DNA of 64,000 bases from Pantoea sp. alder81 (GCF_020179835.1 NZ_JAIUDA010000010.1:124001-188000); one strand, 5' to 3'. Shown: positions 1-8,631, numbered from the stretch's first letter. Program-made: numbers and translations. Notes: generated by a model from the letters alone, not told the origin.

Positions 1-305
1 TCGGTCGCCGTCTGACGGAACAGACGCGCGCGCTCGGTGTAGTTCACGGTTTCTTCCATCAGATGCTGACGGAAAACCTGTTTCATTTCATTGAAACCGC
101 TGAAGCCAAATGCGTTGGCAAAGCGGATCAGCGTCGAGGGTGGCACATCAGCTTGTTGCGCGATGGAAGCCACGGTATCGAAAGCAATGCTGTTACTGTT
201 ATCAAGAATATAACGAGCCACCTGCTTCAGGCGTTTACTCAGCGTCTCATAGCGACGACGGATATCGTCCTGCAACAGGGTTAATTGGGTTGGATTATTG
301 GTCAT
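1..305 (-). CDS. MurR/RpiR family transcriptional regulator, probable IolR (N-terminal part only)
   Basis: This gene runs off the left edge, so only about 101 N-terminal residues are visible. They begin MTNNPTQLTLLQDDIRRRYE and form the helix-turn-helix domain of RpiR/MurR regulators, including a run like VASIAQQADVPPSTLIRFAN followed by FGFSGFNEMKQVF. The C-terminal sugar-binding SIS domain expected in the family lies outside the window. The ATG at 305 is followed by an intact frame to base 1. It is transcribed leftward, away from the iol genes, and its upstream region carries the same TGAAAT/ATTTCA half-sites as the iolC-iolD promoter region. This suggests an inositol-responsive, self-regulating repressor. 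The family is clear; the IolR role is inferred from context. Confidence 0.85.
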   Translation of the reverse strand, partial: MTNNPTQLTLLQDDIRRRYETLSKRLKQVARYILDNSNSIAFDTVASIAQQADVPPSTLIRFANAFGFSGFNEMKQVFRQHLMEETVNYTERARLFRQTAT

Positions 306-366
306 GACTTCGGCCCGTCAAAAAAGAAAATATGGCTGGATAATGAGCGCTATAGTACCAGATGGA

Positions 367-423
367 TGGAAAATTTCATTTGTTTGACGCTATCGTGACG
401 CTTATTTCATCGGTTTATGAAAT
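367..423. promoter_or_regulatory. Putative operator(s) of the RpiR-type regulator, upstream of its own gene
   Basis: Two symmetric elements lie 60-120 bases upstream of the regulator start. GAAAATTTC occupies 369-377, and a perfect 7-6-7 inverted repeat, ATTTCAT-CGGTTT-ATGAAAT, occupies 404-423. The same half-site recurs several times between iolC and iolD. This fits autoregulation plus control of the iol genes by one repressor, but no binding data are available here. Confidence 0.5.
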
Positions 424-465
424 GCCTCACAAAAAGAATTGATTAGCGGCAGTGCTGATGCCAAT

Positions 466-493
466 AAAAAAGCGGCCCTGACGAGCCGCTTTT
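466..493 (-). terminator. Rho-independent terminator after iolC
   Basis: The stem AGCGGC (471-476) pairs with GCCGCT (485-490) around an 8-base loop. A run of A on the left becomes a U run in minus-strand RNA. It lies about 20 bases past the iolC stop. Confidence 0.7.
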
Positions 494-511
494 GTCCTGC
501 TTTATAACCAA

Positions 512-2425
512 TCAGCCACGCGCCGCGCGCCAGTAGCCAATCAGTCGCAGATAGTTGCCTTTCACCGTTTCAATCAGCGCTTTGTCATCCAGCTCGCCGT
601 TGAGCCATTGGCGTGACGGCTGGCCGAAGATGGTACGGCCGACGGCGAAGCCTTTCACCCACGGAGCCTGCGCTGCAGCGGCGAAACCGGCTTTCAGCGT
701 CTCTTCTGGTGCATCAAGGCCGAGCAGCAAAATGCCGCGGCAGTGGGGATCGTTCTGCTCGATCAGCCCGCTGATGGCCTGCCAGCTCTCTGCCGACAGC
801 GGTGGCAGTTTCCACCAGTCCGGCTGAATACCGAGGCTGTAGAAGTGGCTCAGCATGTCGTAGTAGTAGGATTCGTTACGGTCTGGATTGCTCTCAGGCA
901 GAATCAGCTCTAGCAGCAGTTCATGCCCGCTCTTGTTACAGCCGTTCCAGACGTCGAGTACCAACTCATCCTGCTCTTTACGCAGTTCGGCGCTGTCGTG
1001 CGGATGGTAGAACACCAGGCATTTCACCACGTGTTCTGCCGGCCAGTCGACCAGCTGCGAACCAATGTTGCCGTGCTCGAGACGCAGTGGGCGTGAGCTT
1101 GGAAGCTCGATCGGGCGGCCAATCCACCAGTTATTGCCGGTGATGGCATTCAGCGCTTTCTGACCGTATGTAGTATCCGCAAGGATGCCGCTTTTCTCAT
1201 TTAAACCGGCTTCATTAGCGGCTTCCTGCGCGGCCTGCAACAGCAGCAGTTTCAACTGTGGGATCTTATCTTCACTGACGCCGGCTTCGCGCGCCATATC
1301 GGCCAACTGCTTGCGATGGTCGAAGGCGAACACGTTCAACTCAGGCCACTGCTGTTTGCGCGTGGTAACGCGGTGCAGGTGGTTCAGACGCGCATCCAGG
1401 TCAGGACGTTTCACATCTTTATCGCGGCCGAGGAAATCGTCCAGCTCTTCTTTGGTTGGCATTGCTGGTGCGCAGCCGTGGCGAGACACCACCAGTGCGC
1501 CGCAGGCATTGGCGTAGCGGCAAGCCTGTTCCCAGCTCTCATCGTTAAGCCAGCCGCGCAACAGGCCAGACATAAAGGCATCGCCTGCACCCAATACGTT
1601 CAGTACTTCAACGCGCACGCCGGTTTGCAGTTTAGTCTGCTCCCAGCTGTCTGGAATATCACCTTCGAACACCACGCAACCAAGCGGACCGCGTTTGCAC
1701 ACCAGCGTCGCTTTACTCGCCTGACGCACATTTTTTAGTGCCGTCAGTGTATCAGTGCTGCCGCCGGCAATATGGAACTCTTCTTCCGTTCCGACCACCA
1801 AATCGAAATAGTGCAGCACTTCCTGCAGCTGTTTGGTGACTTCACCGGATTCAACGAAACGGGTTTCGCCATCGCCCAGGGAGGTCAGACCCCACAGCAC
1901 CGGGCGATAGTCGATATCCAGTGCTGTGCGCAGGCCGTTCCGTTTAGCGATATCCAGGGCTTTCAATACCGCAGCACGGGTTTGCGGATGTGACAGATGC
2001 GTGCCGGTTACAGCCACCGCACGGGAAGAGGTGATGAACTCCTCTTGAATATCTTCCGGCACCAGACCCATATCGGCGCAGTTGTCGCGGTAGAAGATCA
2101 GCGGGAAGGTGTCTTCATCTTTAATACCGAGGATCACTAACCCCGTCAGACGGTCTTTATCGGTAATCAATCCATCGGTGTTGCAACCCACGCGCTGCAA
2201 TGCTTCACGCAGAAAACGGCCGTTGTGTTCATCCCCTACGCGCGCCAGCATGGCCGATTTCAGACCCTGAATAGCCGTTCCATAAGCCACGTTACCGGAA
2301 GAACCGCCCAGATATTTATTAAAGCTGGTCATATCCTCCAGACGTGATCCGATTTGCTGACCGTAGAGGTCGACGGCGATGCGTCCGATACAAATCACAT
2401 CAAGCCGCTTCTGTTGTGTACTCAT
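512..2425 (-). CDS. iolC: Bifunctional 5-dehydro-2-deoxygluconokinase with C-terminal DUF2090 domain (IolC)
   Basis: The 637-residue protein has two parts. Residues 1 to about 330 are a PfkB/ribokinase-family kinase that should phosphorylate 5-dehydro-2-deoxy-D-gluconate in myo-inositol catabolism; the family signature is seen as VLNVLGAGDAFMSGLL. Residues of about 340-637 are a DUF2090 domain, a TIM-barrel-like region that often carries the IolJ-type aldolase annotation. Such fusions are known in proteobacterial iol clusters. The start MSTQQKRLDVICIGRIAVDL gives the normal kinase N-terminus. It is divergent from iolD across 546 bases of shared control region and has a terminator directly downstream. 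The kinase role is secure; the aldolase role of the second domain follows family annotation only. Confidence 0.93.
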   Translation of the reverse strand: MSTQQKRLDVICIGRIAVDLYGQQIGSRLEDMTSFNKYLGGSSGNVAYGTAIQGLKSAMLARVGDEHNGRFLREALQRVGCNTDGLITDKDRLTGLVILGIKDEDTFPLIFYRDNCADMGLVPEDIQEEFITSSRAVAVTGTHLSHPQTRAAVLKALDIAKRNGLRTALDIDYRPVLWGLTSLGDGETRFVESGEVTKQLQEVLHYFDLVVGTEEEFHIAGGSTDTLTALKNVRQASKATLVCKRGPLGCVVFEGDIPDSWEQTKLQTGVRVEVLNVLGAGDAFMSGLLRGWLNDESWEQACRYANACGALVVSRHGCAPAMPTKEELDDFLGRDKDVKRPDLDARLNHLHRVTTRKQQWPELNVFAFDHRKQLADMAREAGVSEDKIPQLKLLLLQAAQEAANEAGLNEKSGILADTTYGQKALNAITGNNWWIGRPIELPSSRPLRLEHGNIGSQLVDWPAEHVVKCLVFYHPHDSAELRKEQDELVLDVWNGCNKSGHELLLELILPESNPDRNESYYYDMLSHFYSLGIQPDWWKLPPLSAESWQAISGLIEQNDPHCRGILLLGLDAPEETLKAGFAAAAQAPWVKGFAVGRTIFGQPSRQWLNGELDDKALIETVKGNYLRLIGYWRAARG

Positions 2426-2971
2426 ACCTGTGGTTTCCTTTGTGATAAGCAGACACTGGGGCGAAAACGCCCAACATCAAGCGCTATGCTTCCGGGTTCT
2501 CAAGGTGCCTGATTGGCTATGGATGCAGTATGAGGAATGAAAATTCCAAATACAATATGAAATGAAACATTCATCGCGATTTTGTGAGCCAGGTAAAACT
2601 CTGTGCCATGCGGTATAACGGCACTCTATTTGGTATGAGTTTCACTGTTGCTCTGGCTTGTGAGCCAGGTCGCAGGAAAATGGCTGGGAATAAAGGAAGC
2701 TACTGAAGTGAAATGAAATTTCACTCTCTCACTGAAATGCTATTTTGTTGTTCCACTTTTACCCCTGCAACTGCCTTCGTGGCCAACGTTTCATCGCTGA
2801 ATTTGATCTCCATCGCAAAATGAAATGTTTCTTCTGTAATCTCGTTTAATGAAAAAATTATTTGTTTATAATCGCCTCACGTTTCACTTATCCGCGGGTG
2901 CCGTAACGGCAGCGAAAACCCGAACCGCGTTGTACCTCACGTCAGGTACCAGCATGTAAAGGAAGAAGCAT
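2426..2971. promoter_or_regulatory. Divergent iolC/iolD control region with clustered TGAAAT half-sites
   Basis: This 546-base gap holds no gene. TGAAAT occurs at 2558, 2709, 2714, 2733 and 2821, and the reverse form ATTTCA at 2718. The best palindromes are GGAAT-GAAA-ATTCC (2534-2547) and GTGAAAT-GAA-ATTTCAC (2708-2724). The first fits a GGAA-N6-TTCC pattern that I recall being reported for rhizobial IolR. A perfect -10 hexamer TATAAT lies at 2867-2872 for iolD, with only a weak -35 (around 2844-2850). The leader that follows contains a small hairpin, GTACCT/AGGTAC at 2932-2949. Repression by the RpiR-type protein encoded at 1-305 is the likely function. Confidence 0.55.
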
Positions 2972-4906
2972 ATGGGCACAATCAGACTTACCACGGCACA
3001 GGCGCTGGTGAAATTTCTTGATAACCAGTATCTGAACGTTGACGGCGTTGAAACCAAATTTGTGAAAGGCATTTTTGCCATTTTCGGTCACGGCAACGTG
3101 CTGGGATTGGGACAGGCGCTGGAGCAGGACAGCGGCGATCTGGTGGTGCATCAGGGGCGTAACGAGCAGGGCATGGCGCATGCGGCCATTGGTTTTGCCA
3201 AGCAGTCACTGCGTCGCCAGATTATCGCCTGTACTTCTTCTGTTGGGCCGGGCGCGGCAAACATGATCACCGCCGCGGCCACCGCCACCGCCAACCGTAT
3301 TCCTTTACTGCTGCTGCCGGGTGATGTGTTCGCCACGCGCCAGCCGGATCCGGTGCTGCAGCAGATTGAACAGAGCCACGATCTCAGCATCAGCACCAAC
3401 GATGCCTTCCGCGCCGTAAGCAAATACTGGGACCGCGTCAGCCGTCCGGAACAGCTGATGACCGCCTGCATCAACGCCTTGCGTGTGCTGACCGATCCGG
3501 CAGAAACCGGCGCGGTCACGATTGCACTGCCGCAGGATGTGCAGGGTGAAGCCTGGGATTTCCCGGAATACTTCTTCCAGAAACGTGTACATCGTCTGGA
3601 TCGCCGTCTGCCCACCGCTGCCCAGCTGGAAGATGCGCTGTCGCTGATTGCGCGCAAACATAAGCCGCTGATCATCGTGGGCGGCGGTCTGAAATATTCC
3701 GACGCCGGCGCAGCGCTGCTGAAGTTCGCCGAGCGTTTCAATATTCCGTTTGCTGAAACGCAGGCGGGCAAAGGCACCATCGTTTCTGATCATCCACTGA
3801 ATGTTGGTGGCGTTGGCGAAACCGGCTGTCTGGCGGCCAACCTACTGGCGAAAGAAGCCGATCTGGTGATTGGTATCGGTACGCGCTACACCGATTTCAC
3901 CACCGCCTCGAAATGGATTTTCCAGAATCCAGAAGTGAACTACCTCAATATCAACGTCAGCAACTTCGACAGCTACAAGCTCGATGCAGTGCAGCTGTTG
4001 GCCGATGCGCGTGAAGGTCTGACCGCACTGGAGAGCGGCCTGAAAGGCTTTGAAAACCACTGGGGCGGTCAGGTTGAGCAGGCTCAAAGCAAGCTGTTGA
4101 AAGAGACGCAGCGCGTGTATGCCGCCACTTACAACACCGACGATTTCATTCCTGAAATCGCCGACCACATCGATCGTGAAGCGCTGTTTGCGGAGTTCGA
4201 GCGCCTGACGCAATCGGTACTGACGCAGAGCAGCGTGCTGGGCACCTTAAACGAGCAGCTCCCAAAGGATGCAGTGATTGTCGCGGCAGCGGGCAGTCTG
4301 CCGGGCGACCTGCAACGCATGTGGCGCACCAAAGATTACAACTCGTACCACGTTGAGTACGGTTATTCCTGCATGGGCTATGAAGTCAACGCCGCACTGG
4401 GCGTGAAGCTGGCGCAGCCGCAGCGTGAAGTCTACGTGATGGTCGGTGATGGCTCATTCATGATGCTGCACTCCGAGCTGGTCACCTCGATTCAGGAAGG
4501 GGCCAAAATCAACGTGGTGCTGCTGGATAACATGACCAACGGCTGTATCAACAATCTGCAGATGGAACACGGCATGGACAGCTTCACCACCGAGTTCCGC
4601 TTCCGTAACCCGGAAGGCGGCAAGCTGGACGGCGGCTTTGTGCCGGTCGATTTCGCGGCGATTGCCGGTGGCTACGGCTGTAAAACTTATCGCATTACCA
4701 CGCTGGCACAGTTAGAAGCCGCGCTGATCGATGCGCAGAAGCAGACCGTTTCGGTGCTGTTCGACATCAAAGTGCTGCCAAAAACCATGATCCACAAATA
4801 CTTCAGCTGGTGGCACGTGGGCGTGGCGCAAACCTCCACCTGCGAGCGCACGCAGGAAGTGGCCGACAACCTTAACGTGCATATCGAACAAGCACGTAAG
4901 TACTAA
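2972..4906 (+). CDS. iolD: 3D-(3,5/4)-trihydroxycyclohexane-1,2-dione acylhydrolase (IolD)
   Basis: This 644-residue thiamine-diphosphate enzyme opens the ring of the diketo-inositol intermediate in myo-inositol degradation. The N-terminal PYR domain has the cofactor-activating glutamate in QGRNEQGMAHA (around residue 65). The central transhydrogenase-like domain covers about 200-370. The C-terminal PP domain carries the TPP-metal motif starting GDGSFM near residue 491 and ending with the Asn of DNMTNG. A strong GGAAG ribosome site precedes ATG 2972. A hairpin and an ERIC repeat follow the stop, so iolG and iolE downstream may be only partly cotranscribed. Confidence 0.96.
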   Translation: MGTIRLTTAQALVKFLDNQYLNVDGVETKFVKGIFAIFGHGNVLGLGQALEQDSGDLVVHQGRNEQGMAHAAIGFAKQSLRRQIIACTSSVGPGAANMITAAATATANRIPLLLLPGDVFATRQPDPVLQQIEQSHDLSISTNDAFRAVSKYWDRVSRPEQLMTACINALRVLTDPAETGAVTIALPQDVQGEAWDFPEYFFQKRVHRLDRRLPTAAQLEDALSLIARKHKPLIIVGGGLKYSDAGAALLKFAERFNIPFAETQAGKGTIVSDHPLNVGGVGETGCLAANLLAKEADLVIGIGTRYTDFTTASKWIFQNPEVNYLNINVSNFDSYKLDAVQLLADAREGLTALESGLKGFENHWGGQVEQAQSKLLKETQRVYAATYNTDDFIPEIADHIDREALFAEFERLTQSVLTQSSVLGTLNEQLPKDAVIVAAAGSLPGDLQRMWRTKDYNSYHVEYGYSCMGYEVNAALGVKLAQPQREVYVMVGDGSFMMLHSELVTSIQEGAKINVVLLDNMTNGCINNLQMEHGMDSFTTEFRFRNPEGGKLDGGFVPVDFAAIAGGYGCKTYRITTLAQLEAALIDAQKQTVSVLFDIKVLPKTMIHKYFSWWHVGVAQTSTCERTQEVADNLNVHIEQARKY

Positions 4907-4912
4907 CACCCT

Positions 4913-4940
4913 TTAGGCCGGCGTTCGTCGGCTTTTATTA
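4913..4940 (+). terminator. Possible terminator after iolD
   Basis: GCCGGCG pairs with CGTCGGC (one G-U pair) across a short loop and is followed by TTTTATTA. It lies 10-30 bases past the iolD stop. It would weaken read-through into iolG unless it is leaky. Confidence 0.5.
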
Positions 4941-4946
4941 ACCCTG

Positions 4947-5073
4947 TATACCCAAAATAATTCGAGATGCAGGAAGGCGGCCAACGAAAGAATCCCGATG
5001 AGCTGACTTAAGTCAGTGATTCGGGTGAATGAGAGCAGCCAACGCATCTGCATCTTGAAGTATGAAGGGGATA
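4947..5073 (+). repeat. ERIC (IRU) intergenic repeat, 127 bases
   Basis: The element begins TATACCCAAAATAATTCGAG and ends CTTGAAGTATGAAGGGGATA, so its ends are imperfect inverted repeats, as in enterobacterial repetitive intergenic consensus elements. A perfect 14-base palindrome, CTGACTTAAGTCAG (5003-5016), lies near the middle, flanked by the usual AATCCCGATGAG and TGATTCGGGTGA arms. The length equals the classical ERIC length. It separates iolD from iolG and would form a long hairpin in the iol transcript. Confidence 0.9.
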
Positions 5074-5098
5074 CTTATCCGACTCTACAGGTGTAATT

Positions 5099-6112
5099 AT
5101 GACGCTCAAACTCGGTGTAATTGGTGCCGGTGCAATTGGTCAGGATCACATTCGTCGCTGCAACAATGTGTTGCAGGGTGCGAAGGTGGTGGCGGTTTCA
5201 GACATCAACGTGGAAGGGGCTCGTGCAGCGCTGCAACGTCTGAATATCGAAGCTGAGGTGTATCAGGATGGCCATCAGGTGATTAACTCGCCGGACGTGG
5301 ATGCCATTCTGGTGACGTCATGGGATCCCACCCACGAAGAGTTCACCCTCGCTGCGATTGCTGCCGGGAAGCCGGTGTTCTGCGAGAAGCCGTTAGCGAT
5401 GAGCGCCGATGGCTGCCGCCGCATCGTGGATGCGGAAATCAAACACGGTAAACGCCTGGTGCAGGTGGGCTTTATGCGTCCGTACGATTCAGGCTATCGC
5501 GCACTGAAGAAAGTGATCACTGACGGTGAAATCGGTGAGCCGCTGATGCTGCACTGCGCGCACCGCAACCAGAGCGTGGGCGAAAATTACACCACCGATA
5601 TGGCGATCACCAACACCCTGATTCACGAGCTGGATGTGCTGCGCTGGCTGACCGAAGACGATTACAAATCGGTGCAGGTAGTGTTCCCGCGCTCCACCTC
5701 GAAGACCCACGCCAAATTGAAAGATCCGCAAATCGTATTGTTCGAAACCCAGAAGGGCATTCGTATCGATGTCGAGATCTTCGTGAACTGCGCTTACGGC
5801 TATGACATTCAATGTGAAGTGGTGGGCGAAGAAGGCATTGCCAAACTGCCTGAGCCTTCCGCGATTCAAATGCGCAAAAACGCGCGTTTGGGCAATGCGC
5901 TGCTCACTGACTGGAAAGACCGCTTTATCGAAGCTTACGACGTTGAGCTGCAAGCCTTCATCAATGACGCCACCGCAGGTAAGTTGACCGGGCCTTCCGC
6001 CTGGGATGGTTTTGCCGCTTCCGTTGCGGCGGATGCCTGCCATAAAGCGCAGAACAGCGGCGCTATCGAGCCGGTGACCATGCCAGCGCGTCCAGACTTT
6101 TACGCCAAATAA
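5099..6112 (+). CDS. iolG: Inositol 2-dehydrogenase (IolG)
   Basis: This 337-residue Gfo/Idh/MocA-family enzyme oxidises myo-inositol to scyllo-inosose with NAD+. The N-terminal Rossmann motif is GVIGAGAIG (residues 6-14), and the conserved FCEKPLA places the catalytic lysine at 97. The C-terminal domain has TNTLIHELDVL with His176. In the Bacillus subtilis enzyme the triad is Lys97, Asp172 and His176; here residue 172 is Asn (codon AAC). The rest of the protein is well conserved, so the gene looks functional, but substrate or rate may differ. ATG 5099 follows the ERIC repeat by 25 bases, and iolE follows after 46 bases. Confidence 0.93.
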   Translation: MTLKLGVIGAGAIGQDHIRRCNNVLQGAKVVAVSDINVEGARAALQRLNIEAEVYQDGHQVINSPDVDAILVTSWDPTHEEFTLAAIAAGKPVFCEKPLAMSADGCRRIVDAEIKHGKRLVQVGFMRPYDSGYRALKKVITDGEIGEPLMLHCAHRNQSVGENYTTDMAITNTLIHELDVLRWLTEDDYKSVQVVFPRSTSKTHAKLKDPQIVLFETQKGIRIDVEIFVNCAYGYDIQCEVVGEEGIAKLPEPSAIQMRKNARLGNALLTDWKDRFIEAYDVELQAFINDATAGKLTGPSAWDGFAASVAADACHKAQNSGAIEPVTMPARPDFYAK

Positions 6113-6158
6113 CTGAGCCCGTGCGCTAACACTTCTCTCTCAGAATCAGGGAATTGAA

Positions 6159-7055
6159 ATGAACAAAGACAATGTAAAACTGGCGATTGCGCCAATCGGC
6201 TGGACCAACGATGACATGCCAGAGCTGGGCAGCGAAAACACATTCCAGCAGACCGTGAGTGAAATGGCGCTGGCCGGCTTCACCGGCAGTGAAGTGGGCA
6301 GCAAATACCCGAAAGATCCGGCGGTGCTGAAGCCAATGCTGGAGATTCGCGGTATTCAGATCTGCAACGCCTGGTTCAGTACCTTCTTCGCCAACGGCGA
6401 CAAGGCGAAAACCATCGACGAGTTCACCAATCACATGAACTTCCTGCACGCTATGGGCGCGCGCGTGATTGGCTGCTCTGAGCAGAGTAAGAGCATTCAG
6501 GGCACCACGCTGGCGGTGCTGGAGCAGAAGCCGATTTTCACCGATGAAGAGTGGCGTCTGACGGCGGAAGGCTACAACGAGCTGGCGGAGATCGCCGCGA
6601 AGAAAGGTATGCGTTTGACGCTGCACCATCACATGGGCACCGGCATTCAGACGCCAGCGGAAATCGATCGCTTTATGGAATCGACTAATCAGAATGTCGG
6701 CCTGCTGTATGACACTGGCCACATCTACTACTCCGAAGGTTCGCAGCAGGCGATGCTGGACGTGCTGACCAAATACCTGCCGCGCATTTTCCACGTGCAC
6801 CTGAAAGATGTGCGTGACAGCGTGGTAGCTGAGGTGCGCGAGAAATCCCTGTCGTTCCTCGATGGTGTGAAGAAAGGCACCTTCACCGTACCGGGCGATG
6901 GCGTGATTGATTTCAAACCGGTGTTTAAAATCCTAGACGATTACGGCTACAAAGGCTGGATGGTGGTGGAAGCGGAACAGGATCCGGCGCTGGCTAACCC
7001 GTTCGAATATGCGGTGAAAGCGCGCAAATATATTCGCGAGAATACCGGCTTATAA
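6159..7055 (+). CDS. iolE: Myo-inosose-2 dehydratase (IolE)
   Basis: This 298-residue protein of the xylose-isomerase-like TIM-barrel fold removes water from 2-keto-myo-inositol to give the trihydroxycyclohexanedione used by IolD. Features seen include the N-terminal IAPIGWTNDDMPELG typical of IolE, the histidine-rich LHHHMGTG, the metal-site strands LLYDTGH and FHVHLKD, and the C-terminal WMVVEAEQDP. Length is normal for the family. ATG 6159 is preceded by an AGGGAA ribosome site. It is the last gene of the rightward iol series here and ends at a strong bidirectional terminator. The ring-hydrolysis steps iolB and mmsA/iolA are not in this window and may lie to the left. Confidence 0.95.
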   Translation: MNKDNVKLAIAPIGWTNDDMPELGSENTFQQTVSEMALAGFTGSEVGSKYPKDPAVLKPMLEIRGIQICNAWFSTFFANGDKAKTIDEFTNHMNFLHAMGARVIGCSEQSKSIQGTTLAVLEQKPIFTDEEWRLTAEGYNELAEIAAKKGMRLTLHHHMGTGIQTPAEIDRFMESTNQNVGLLYDTGHIYYSEGSQQAMLDVLTKYLPRIFHVHLKDVRDSVVAEVREKSLSFLDGVKKGTFTVPGDGVIDFKPVFKILDDYGYKGWMVVEAEQDPALANPFEYAVKARKYIRENTGL

Positions 7056-7070
7056 GTTAATTGATGCACA

Positions 7071-7113
7071 ATAAAAAAGGCCGTTATCCCTCTCAGGATA
7101 ACGGCCTTTTATT
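7071..7113. terminator. Bidirectional terminator between iolE and glpD
   Basis: The perfect 13-base stem AAGGCCGTTATCC / GGATAACGGCCTT spans 7077-7108, with A-rich and T-rich flanks on both sides. It serves iolE (+) and glpD (-). Confidence 0.92.
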
Positions 7114-7122
7114 TGGCCAGGA

Positions 7123-8631
7123 TTACGATGCCAGCGACAGCGCCGGTTTCTGACCGTGTTCTGCCAGCCACTCGCTAATGCGCGCCTGCTCAGCTTCTGT
7201 CAGCCACATACCTTGTTTAGTACGACGCCAGATTGCATCATCCAGTTCACGCACCCATTCGTTTTTCACCAGGTAGCGCAGTTCGGCTTCATAGAACTCG
7301 TGACCGAAGTTCTCGCCCAGGTCTGCCAGACTGCTTGCGCCCGCCAGCAACTCTTCAGTGCGGCTGCCGTAAGTGCGGGCAAAGTGGCGTGCCATACCTT
7401 CGCTGATAAACGGATAACGACGGCGCAGACCTGCAGCGTAATCTTCACGTGAACCCGAGAAATCACCGCCTGGCAGTACTGCTGATTTAGTCCATGCTGG
7501 ACCAGCGTTTGGATAGTACTTCGCCAGTTTCTCCAGCGCGTGTTCTGCCAGTTTACGATAGGTGGTCAACTTACCGCCAAACACTGACAGCAGCGGCGCC
7601 TGGCCATTGTCGTCATGCACATCCAGCGTGTAATCACGGGTGATCGCCTGCGGTGAATCGGACTCGTCATCACACAGCGGACGCACACCAGAATAAGTCC
7701 AGACGATGTCGTCTTTGCTCAGCTGCTGTTTGAAGTGTCCGTTGAACACCTTCAGCAGATAGCTGATTTCGTTGTCATCAATCTTCACGTCTTTCGGATC
7801 GCCTTTGTACTCCACGTCGGTGGTACCGATGATGGAGAATTCATCCATCCACGGAATGACAAACACGATACGGTTATCTTCGTTCTGCAGGATGTACGCC
7901 TGCTTTTCGCGATGCACGCGCGGCACCACGATGTGGCTGCCTTTGATCAGGCGAATACCGTACGGCGATTTCAGCTTCAGGCCATCATCAAAGAATTCTT
8001 TTACCCAAGGTCCAGCGGCATTGACCAGGCCTTTGGCACGCCATGTGAAGGTTTTGCCGGTATCAATATCTTCTGCTTCCACCATCCACAGGCCGCTTTC
8101 ACGCCATGCACGCGTCACGCGGGTGCGGGTGCGCACTTCGCCGCCCTGTTTCACCACTTCCTGCGCGTTCAGTACTACCATGCGCGCATCGTCCACCCAG
8201 CAGTCGGAATATTCGAATCCGCGCGTGATTTCAGGCTTGAGGGCCGATTCCGCGCCAAAACGCAGGCCTTTACTGCCTGGCAGCGTGGTGCGTTTACCTA
8301 AGCGATCGTACATAAACAGGCCAAGGCGAATCATCCACGCCGGGCGCAGATGCGGGCGGTGTGGCAAACGGAAGCGCATAGGGAAGGCAATGTGCGGGGC
8401 CATTTTCAGCAGTACTTCGCGTTCGGCCAGCGCTTCGCCCACCAGGCGAAATTCGTAATGTTCCAGGTAGCGCAGGCCACCGTGAATCAGCTTCGAGCTA
8501 TTGGAGGAGGTGGCACAGGCCAAATCTCGCGCCTCCAGCATCAGCACTGACAGTCCGCGTCCTGCAGCGTCCACTGCAATGCCGGCTCCGTTAATGCCGC
8601 CGCCGATCACGATCAGGTCTTTGGTTTCCAC
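7123..8631 (-). CDS. glpD: Aerobic glycerol-3-phosphate dehydrogenase (GlpD)
   Basis: This 502-residue FAD-dependent membrane-associated enzyme oxidises sn-glycerol-3-phosphate to dihydroxyacetone phosphate and passes electrons to ubiquinone. The N-terminal dinucleotide-binding stretch is DLIVIGGGINGAGIA. The family's LIHGGLRYLE follows, with the substrate-site motif SGVRPLCDD further on, and a C-terminal helical domain ends the protein. Its length matches E. coli GlpD (501). It is divergent from glpE-glpG-glpR, and a GlpR-type operator lies 32-53 bases before the start codon, so repression relieved by glycerol-3-phosphate is expected. Confidence 0.97.
   Translation of the reverse strand: METKDLIVIGGGINGAGIAVDAAGRGLSVLMLEARDLACATSSNSSKLIHGGLRYLEHYEFRLVGEALAEREVLLKMAPHIAFPMRFRLPHRPHLRPAWMIRLGLFMYDRLGKRTTLPGSKGLRFGAESALKPEITRGFEYSDCWVDDARMVVLNAQEVVKQGGEVRTRTRVTRAWRESGLWMVEAEDIDTGKTFTWRAKGLVNAAGPWVKEFFDDGLKLKSPYGIRLIKGSHIVVPRVHREKQAYILQNEDNRIVFVIPWMDEFSIIGTTDVEYKGDPKDVKIDDNEISYLLKVFNGHFKQQLSKDDIVWTYSGVRPLCDDESDSPQAITRDYTLDVHDDNGQAPLLSVFGGKLTTYRKLAEHALEKLAKYYPNAGPAWTKSAVLPGGDFSGSREDYAAGLRRRYPFISEGMARHFARTYGSRTEELLAGASSLADLGENFGHEFYEAELRYLVKNEWVRELDDAIWRRTKQGMWLTEAEQARISEWLAEHGQKPALSLAS

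Noticed and set aside
3151..3780. 209-residue open frame antisense to iolD
   Set aside because: Ser/Arg/Ala-rich product typical of antisense frames in GC-rich genes; no start signal and no recognised motif.
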